The notes under the pieces are model-generated. The model had not been told where the DNA came from, searched no databases, and was given only the letters and a program-made list of their open reading frames with translations. This document shows, piece by piece, positions 42,587-47,385 of a stretch of DNA of 47,385 nt (position 1 is the first letter of the stretch; every line of letters begins with the position of its first letter). The stretch is taken from the NCBI GenBank assembly GCA_018699955.1, contig JABISG010000110.1:1-47385 (forward strand), written 5' to 3'. A program made the translations under genes and the position numbers. The DNA is from Planctomycetaceae bacterium (lineage in GTDB: Bacteria; Planctomycetota; Planctomycetia; Planctomycetales; Planctomycetaceae).

Positions 42587-43963
42587 ATGTTCAGGATCGA
42601 CGCTGGCGAAACCGGAAAATACTGCGATGGTTTCAGCCGCCGCAACTTTCTGCAGATTGGCGTGGCCGGAATGGGGACCGCCGGCTTGCCGCAAATACTC
42701 CGGGCCAAGGAAGCCGCCGCCGCACAGGGCCTCGAAAAGAAGGAAACGTCGGTCATTCTGATATGGCTCGATGGCGGTCCCAGTCACATGGACCTCTACG
42801 ATCTCAAACCGGAAGCCCCGTCCGAGTATGCGGGCCTCTGGCGACCGATTCATACCAACGTCCCCGGTTTTGACATTGGCGAACTGTTTCCGCTGCAAGC
42901 ACAGATGGCCGACAAGTTTTCGATTGTCCGTTCGCTGTATCACAACAACGGTGGTCACTTTGCCGGCGGCCACTGGATGCTAACCGGCCGTCGCGGCCCC
43001 GGCAGCGCCAACGTCGGTCTTTCGCCCTCAATTGGCTCGATGGTCACCAAGGCGCTGGGTTCTCGCGAACCGGGAATGCCGCCATACGTTTCGGTTCCCG
43101 TCGCCAGCAGCATCGGCCGGAGGCCGGGTTATTTCGGCGCACATTTTCTCGGACAACAACACAACCCGTTCGAAACCGGTTCCGATCCAAACAACGCCAA
43201 TTTCAAAGTGCAGAACCTTCAGTTGACGAAGCCGTTGACGGTCAAGCGGTTGGAAAACCGACGGGCGTTGTTGCAAAACTTCGACAAGCTCCGCCGCGAC
43301 TCCGACCGTTCCGGCATGATCGATGCTATGGACCGCTTCGATCAGCAGGCCTTTGATTTTGTCACCGGAACCCGTGCACGCAAAGCGTTCGACATCAGTT
43401 CTGAAGACCCCAAACTCCGCGACAGCTACGGCCGCAACGGTTGGGGGCAAAGCACGTTGTTGGCACGCCGGCTGGTTGAGGCGGGTTCCACATTCGTTAC
43501 CTGCCACTTCGGCGGCTGGGACCATCACTGGAACCTCAAGAGTGGTATGGAAAGCGTTCTGCCACGCGTCGATCAGGCGGTCAGTGGGCTGTTTTCCGAC
43601 TTGGTTCAACGCGGATTGTATGAGAAGGTTCTCGTTGTTCTCTGCGGCGAGTTCAGCCGCACGCCGCGAATGAACAATGGCGGCAACGGTGGCGCCCCGT
43701 TAAGTAAGGGGACACCCGGTCGCGACCATTGGGGCAACTCGATGTTCTGCCTGATGGGTGGTGGCGGCATCAGGGGCGGACAAATTGTCGGCGCGACCAA
43801 CCGCAAAGGCGAACGCCCCATCAAACGGGCCGTTCGTCCCGGCCACATTCATCACACCATTTATCACGCCCTCGGCATGGACCCGCAGACACACTTCCTG
43901 AACCATCAGGGGCGTCCCATTGCCGCCGTCGATCACGGCGAAGTGATCGGCGAGTTGATCTGA
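42587..43963 (+). CDS. Tat-exported DUF1501 protein (second of a pair)
   Basis: A 458-residue DUF1501 protein. Its Tat signal is FSRRNFLQIGVAGMG (R18, R19). Family landmarks: VILIWLDGGPSHMDLYDLKP, NNGGHFAGGHWMLTGR, CGEFSRTPRMNNGGNGG and TPGRDHWGNSMFCLMGGGG. Sequence is clearly related to the preceding gene but diverged, with an extra GGHFAGGHWM block that the first copy lacks in that form, so the pair likely handles different substrates. Start at ATG 42587 with gggga six bases upstream; a TTG 39 bases earlier is not supported. It ends 37 bp before the convergent NAD kinase gene. Confidence 0.88.
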   Translation: MFRIDAGETGKYCDGFSRRNFLQIGVAGMGTAGLPQILRAKEAAAAQGLEKKETSVILIWLDGGPSHMDLYDLKPEAPSEYAGLWRPIHTNVPGFDIGELFPLQAQMADKFSIVRSLYHNNGGHFAGGHWMLTGRRGPGSANVGLSPSIGSMVTKALGSREPGMPPYVSVPVASSIGRRPGYFGAHFLGQQHNPFETGSDPNNANFKVQNLQLTKPLTVKRLENRRALLQNFDKLRRDSDRSGMIDAMDRFDQQAFDFVTGTRARKAFDISSEDPKLRDSYGRNGWGQSTLLARRLVEAGSTFVTCHFGGWDHHWNLKSGMESVLPRVDQAVSGLFSDLVQRGLYEKVLVVLCGEFSRTPRMNNGGNGGAPLSKGTPGRDHWGNSMFCLMGGGGIRGGQIVGATNRKGERPIKRAVRPGHIHHTIYHALGMDPQTHFLNHQGRPIAAVDHGEVIGELI

Positions 43964-44000
43964 GAGTCTTCGAGCCGATGCGATGCAGCGGGAAGACGCG

Positions 44001-44861
44001 TCACAATTGGCGGTATTTGGGTTGACCGCCCCAGCCGAGTTTACGGTGCAGCACCTTGTAGTAGCTTGTGCCGGGGACTTTGGCCAGCTTGAACGACACC
44101 TCTGCCCTGCGGACTTCGACGACGTCACCCTGCCTCAGCGGTAGTTTGATTTGCCCGTCGATGACGATGGCGACGCCGTCCGGCGCATTGGGGACACTCA
44201 TGCGGTAGACATGGTTGGCATCATCGACGAGTGGCCGGTTCGTCAAGGTGTGTGGGCAAATGGGCGTGATCACAAACGCCTGTAATCCCTGCCGCAGAAT
44301 CGGCCCACCGGCCGACAGATTGTGGGCCGTCGATCCCACGGGCGTGCTCACCAACAGTCCATCGCAACTGTAGGTCGTGACCAGTTCGTCGTTGATTTCC
44401 AATTGGATCTCGAGCATCTGCAGCGAACCGGCCGCTTGAATTGCCGTCTCGTTCAACCCCAAATGCGCATCAACCGTGCCATCGGCATGGTGAATCTGAC
44501 ACTCGAACATCAGGTGCTCGACGACACGGAACTCGCCCGCGCGAATCTGCGGGAACTTCTGGCGGAATTCATCCGGCGAAAGATCGGCCAGAAATCCCAG
44601 TCGGCCAAGATTGATTCCAAGAATTGGTAGCTGCCCCGTTCCCAATTGGCGGCAGGCACGCAAGATCGCGCCGTCGCCGCCCAGCACGACAACCAGATCG
44701 GCATCCAAACCGTGAAGCTTGAGATCCTCGGTGACCGCCGCAGCGACCACTTCGGTCCGTTCCTGTGTTTTCAGGAACTCCGACAACTCCCGCCACGCAT
44801 CTTGCACGCGCGGACTCTGATCGCGGGCGAGAACGATCAAGCGTAACGAGTCATTCGGCAT
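44001..44861 (-). CDS. nadK: NAD kinase
   Basis: A 286-residue cytosolic enzyme that phosphorylates NAD to NADP. Motif GGDG at 61-64 with D63, the NE pair N137-E138 in LGLNETA, and the glycine-rich loop LLVSTPVGSTAH at 170-180 (commonly TPTGSTAY in the family). Downstream are HTLTNRPLV and VIDGQ-type segments of the C-terminal domain. Together these are diagnostic, and the length is normal. No ribosome binding site is visible. It is a single gene, convergent with the DUF1501 pair, with a 416-bp region between it and lpxD. Confidence 0.93.
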   Translation of the reverse strand: MPNDSLRLIVLARDQSPRVQDAWRELSEFLKTQERTEVVAAAVTEDLKLHGLDADLVVVLGGDGAILRACRQLGTGQLPILGINLGRLGFLADLSPDEFRQKFPQIRAGEFRVVEHLMFECQIHHADGTVDAHLGLNETAIQAAGSLQMLEIQLEINDELVTTYSCDGLLVSTPVGSTAHNLSAGGPILRQGLQAFVITPICPHTLTNRPLVDDANHVYRMSVPNAPDGVAIVIDGQIKLPLRQGDVVEVRRAEVSFKLAKVPGTSYYKVLHRKLGWGGQPKYRQL

Positions 44862-45277
44862 TGTGAGAGAGTTCTGCTGGAGAAATCGACAGAAGGAAAG
44901 AGACCGTAGCGATATAATCGATTTTGCGCGAAGCCTGCTGCCAACGCAACATGCCGGAACCGGAAGTCAGGACACACTTTGGCTTTTTCCGACACAAAGG
45001 TGCAAACTGGAAAAGGTGCGCAAAGAAAACAGGCATAGAAACATTGTGGAATGGAAGTTCGGTCGCCAACGGAGCGTTGACTGCCCCGCTTTGTCCTCCT
45101 TTTCCTTTCTTTGCGATTCTCCGCATCTCCGCGGCTTTGCGTCAAAATCTGAACGCGACTCTCGCACTGCAATTCCTGTCGAGTCGAACCGATCTTGCGG
45201 TCATGTGCCGAATTCCAGTACAAACTGCGTCATCTATCTGCAACAACGGTTGGCCATGGGAAAGGAATCCCGCCTAA
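44862..45277. repeat. Two-armed imperfect palindrome between nadK and lpxD
   Basis: The gap between divergent nadK and lpxD contains a repeat-like palindrome. Outer arms gacacaaag (44991-44999) and ctttgcgtc (45135-45143) pair with one mismatch; inner arms cgcaaagaaa (45019-45028) and tttctttgcg (45106-45115) pair perfectly. The gcaaag/ctttgcg vocabulary is that of widespread small palindromic repeats. The remainder should hold the two promoters; I cannot place them. aaagga for lpxD lies about 11 bases from its ATG. Confidence 0.5.
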
Positions 45278-46366
45278 ATGCCCACCTTACAAGAGCTTGC
45301 ATCATCTCTGAACGCCGAGGTACGGGGCAATTCGGAGTGCTTCATACAGGATGCGCAGGCAATCGAAAAAGCTGGCGAAGGCGACATCACATTTGTCGGC
45401 GACGAAATCAAAATGCGCAATCTGTCAGGTTGCCGCGCCGGCGCGGTGATTGTTGGTCGTGACCATGTCGAGAGTCTGCCCGAACTGCCTCCCGCAATGT
45501 CGGTGATGGTGGTCGAAGACGCGGCTGCCGCATTCATCGAAGCCTTGACGATTCTCCGCCCTCAGCGTGCGCGGCCGACGATCGGAATTTCCGCGCAGGC
45601 ATTCGTCAGTCCATCGGCTCAGGTTGGTGAGCAAACCAACGTCCATGCCGGTGCCACTATTGGTGACGACGTGATTATCGGCGAGCGGTGCGATATTTTT
45701 CCCGGAGTCTGCATCGGGCCGGGCTGTCGCATCGGCAACGATGTCACCCTGTACTCCAACGTTGTTCTGTATGACGATGTTGTCGTTGGCAGCCATGTGC
45801 AAATTCATGCTTGCTCGGTGATTGGTGCCGACGGTTTTGGCTACAAGTTGATCGACGGTCGACACGTCAAAGTCCCACACTTTGGCAGTGTGCAAATCGA
45901 CGACCATGTTGAAATCGGGGCATCGACCTCAATCGATCGCGGGATGATTGGGCAGACGATCATCGGCGAGGGAACCAAGATCGACGATCAGGTGATGATC
46001 GCACACAATTGCGAACTCGGCCGCCACAACCTGATCGTCTCGCAGGTTGGTTTTGCGGGTTCAGCAACATCCGAGGACTACGTTATCTGCGCAGGGCAAT
46101 CGGGCGTGGCCGATCACGTCCATGTTGGCAAAGGCGCCATTCTGGCGTCGCGGGCTGCGGCAAACAAAGACGTTCCCGCCGGCGCGACATACATGGGAAT
46201 TCCGGCAAGACCTGCTGCTGAAGTGATCAAGCTCGCAGCGGCACCAAAAAAGATTCCGGAAATGCGAAAACACATTCGTAAGCTCGAAGCGCAAGTCGAA
46301 CATTTGTCGTCGCGAATTGATGCATTGTCGGAGCCGGAACAGTCGAGCTCGCAGCCCGCCGCGTGA
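45278..46366 (+). CDS. lpxD: UDP-3-O-acylglucosamine N-acyltransferase
   Basis: A 362-residue cytosolic lipid A enzyme that transfers a second acyl chain from acyl-ACP to UDP-3-O-acyl-glucosamine. The N-terminal domain (1-100) opens MPTLQELASSLNAEVRG. The middle is a left-handed beta helix of hexapeptide repeats (about 105-320: VSPSAQVGEQTNVHAGATIG and so on). The catalytic histidine is H243 in MIAHNCELG, and GADGFGY at 184-190 is the acyl-binding signature. A C-terminal coiled coil (335-350) is present, as in LpxD trimers. It is followed after 99 bp by lpxI, the next-but-one step of the pathway. The presence of both supports lipid A synthesis. Confidence 0.92.
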   Translation: MPTLQELASSLNAEVRGNSECFIQDAQAIEKAGEGDITFVGDEIKMRNLSGCRAGAVIVGRDHVESLPELPPAMSVMVVEDAAAAFIEALTILRPQRARPTIGISAQAFVSPSAQVGEQTNVHAGATIGDDVIIGERCDIFPGVCIGPGCRIGNDVTLYSNVVLYDDVVVGSHVQIHACSVIGADGFGYKLIDGRHVKVPHFGSVQIDDHVEIGASTSIDRGMIGQTIIGEGTKIDDQVMIAHNCELGRHNLIVSQVGFAGSATSEDYVICAGQSGVADHVHVGKGAILASRAAANKDVPAGATYMGIPARPAAEVIKLAAAPKKIPEMRKHIRKLEAQVEHLSSRIDALSEPEQSSSQPAA

Positions 46367-46465
46367 TCTAGCAACCACACCATTGCTTACAACATTTCTC
46401 AAACAATCATTGTCTGGCACTCGGCCAAACGCAGTGAACTTCTTCAACGCGAACCAATCGTTGCC

Positions 46466-47347
46466 GTGACCGCAAACTCAACCACACAACCCGAACGCGT
46501 TGGGCTGCTTGCCGGCAGTGGGCAGTTCCCGATCCATTTTGCCAAGGCGGCGAAAGCACAGGGCTTTTCGGTCCACTGTGTTGGTGTGTTGGGGCTGGTT
46601 CCCGATGAGTTGTCGGAAATCTGTGATGGCTTCTCTGTCGCGCCGTTGGGACGAGTTGGCAAAGCGATTCGGCTGTTCAAGCGGGCCGGCGTTAAGCGGG
46701 CCGTGATGGCTGGCAAGATCGAAAAGACGGCGTTGTTCGAGCGTTTTCGCTGGATTCGGAATTTCCCCGATCTGCGCGCGTTGAGCGTGTTATTTCGCTA
46801 CGCCCGCAAGGACAAGACCGACGACACGTTGTTACTCGCCATCATCCGGGAATTCGCGCGCGACAATATCATCTTCGAATCGGCCCTCAATTTCTGTCCG
46901 GAGCTTCTCGTGAAACACGGATTCCTCACCCGCCGCAAGCCCTCGCCGGCGCAATGGCGCGACATCAAATTCGGCTGGAAGATGGCGAAGGAAATGGGGA
47001 AGCTCGACATCGGGCAGACGGTTGTCATTAAGGACACCGCCGTGATCGCCGTCGAAGCAATCGAAGGCACCGATGCCGCCATCGGCCGCGCGGGCCAGTT
47101 GTGCAAACGGGGTGGCCTCACTGTCGTCAAGGTTGCCAAACCGCAACAGGACATGCGATTCGACGTGCCAACCATCGGCGTTCAGACGTTGCAAACAATG
47201 CACGAATCCGGAGCGCGTGTGCTGGCGATCGAAAGCGACATGACCATCATGCTGAACCAGGAAGAAGTTGCCAAGCTGGCCGACAAGCTCGGCATCGCGA
47301 TCGTCGCATTGAATGCCGACGAACTGAAGCTGCGCATCGCTTCGTAG
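46466..47347 (+). CDS. lpxI: UDP-2,3-diacylglucosamine pyrophosphatase LpxI
   Basis: A 293-residue cytosolic enzyme that hydrolyses UDP-2,3-diacylglucosamine to lipid X, the alternative to LpxH. The N-terminal domain shows VGLLAGSGQFPIHFAKAA, MAGKIEKTALF and LRALSVLFRYARKDKTDD. The C-terminal domain has VVIKDTAVIAVEAIEGTDA, a signature of the family, and VPTIGVQT. Length and domain order are normal. The start is a GTG at 46466 without a clear ribosome binding site. It is third in lipid A logic and placed directly behind lpxD, so the two are probably one operon. Confidence 0.92.
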   Translation: MTANSTTQPERVGLLAGSGQFPIHFAKAAKAQGFSVHCVGVLGLVPDELSEICDGFSVAPLGRVGKAIRLFKRAGVKRAVMAGKIEKTALFERFRWIRNFPDLRALSVLFRYARKDKTDDTLLLAIIREFARDNIIFESALNFCPELLVKHGFLTRRKPSPAQWRDIKFGWKMAKEMGKLDIGQTVVIKDTAVIAVEAIEGTDAAIGRAGQLCKRGGLTVVKVAKPQQDMRFDVPTIGVQTLQTMHESGARVLAIESDMTIMLNQEEVAKLADKLGIAIVALNADELKLRIAS

Positions 47348-47365
47348 GCACTGCTTCGTTGATTC

Positions 47366-47385
47366 GTGCCACTGGCGTGTCGCCA
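47366..47385. repeat. Right-edge copy of the ggtgccactggcg palindrome
   Basis: The last 20 bases read gtgccactggcgtgtcgcca, matching the arm and centre of the copies at 3057 and 5601. The window ends before the right arm closes. It lies 18 bp after the lpxI stop. Confidence 0.6.

Noticed and set aside
44863..45462. Plus-strand frame of 199 codons crossing into lpxD
   Set aside because: It overlaps the start of lpxD in another frame and passes through a palindromic repeat; no protein-like pattern.

Overview
The window reads as a chromosomal segment of a planctomycete (phylum Planctomycetota, probably order Planctomycetales). The grounds are family content, not a marker gene. There are two Tat-exported DUF1501 proteins in tandem, two Gfo/Idh/MocA oxidoreductases with export signals, a secreted PQQ-type propeller, a BNR sialidase-like protein, and the typical cassette of ECF sigma factor plus membrane-anchored Ser/Thr kinase. 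Lipid A and peptidoglycan genes occur together. Base composition is moderately GC-rich and even throughout. I see no phage, integrase, transposase, CRISPR array, tRNA or rRNA. The window holds 38 supportable coding regions, one cut by the left edge.

Layout. Bases 1-2175 (minus strand): the start of a membrane protein, a GT4 glycosyltransferase and a class I glutamine amidotransferase. Bases 2459-5578 (plus): four genes in a row, namely two similar five-helix membrane proteins, a PspA/IM30 homologue and a membrane-anchored partner-like protein; this looks like an envelope-stress module. Bases 5738-10389: a SelA-like PLP enzyme, a small membrane protein, a dihydroorotase-like amidohydrolase and a beta-helix protein, possibly a catabolic locus. 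Bases 10401-18502: signalling and surface proteins, comprising an unusual Ser/Thr kinase, a 759-residue secreted planctomycete-type protein, a Tat-exported NHL propeller, a Nudix hydrolase, and an ECF sigma factor followed 5 bp later by a membrane kinase.

Bases 18503-25701 (minus): the cell-wall block murE-murF-mraY-ftsW followed by a heptosyltransferase-like GT9. The cluster is loosely packed. The 433 bp between murF and mraY contain three separate inverted-repeat structures, one of them a multibranched 134-nt element closed by a perfect 11-bp helix. MurE carries the meso-diaminopimelate signature, so the block argues for an ordinary DAP-type peptidoglycan pathway. Bases 26111-37800: two Gfo/Idh proteins, a GAF-GAF adenylate cyclase, an FHA domain fused to an ECF sigma factor, a PQQ propeller, a lone receiver domain, a UPF1-like helicase, a sialidase-like protein and a small membrane protein. 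Bases 38047-43963: an HSL-family esterase, a secreted tandem SGNH hydrolase and the two DUF1501 proteins. Bases 44001-47347: NAD kinase, then lpxD and lpxI for lipid A.

Taken together the segment is rich in envelope construction (peptidoglycan, lipid A, glycosyl transfer), envelope surveillance (PspA module) and phospho- or cyclic-nucleotide signalling (two kinases, cyclase, receiver, two sigma factors). Several gaps between convergent genes carry palindromic repeats. One of them (core ggtgccactggcg) recurs at 3057, 5601 and the right edge. The observations most worth following are the 134-nt structured element inside the cell-wall cluster, the FHA-sigma fusion, the PspA-centred quartet, and the SelA-like/amidohydrolase locus.
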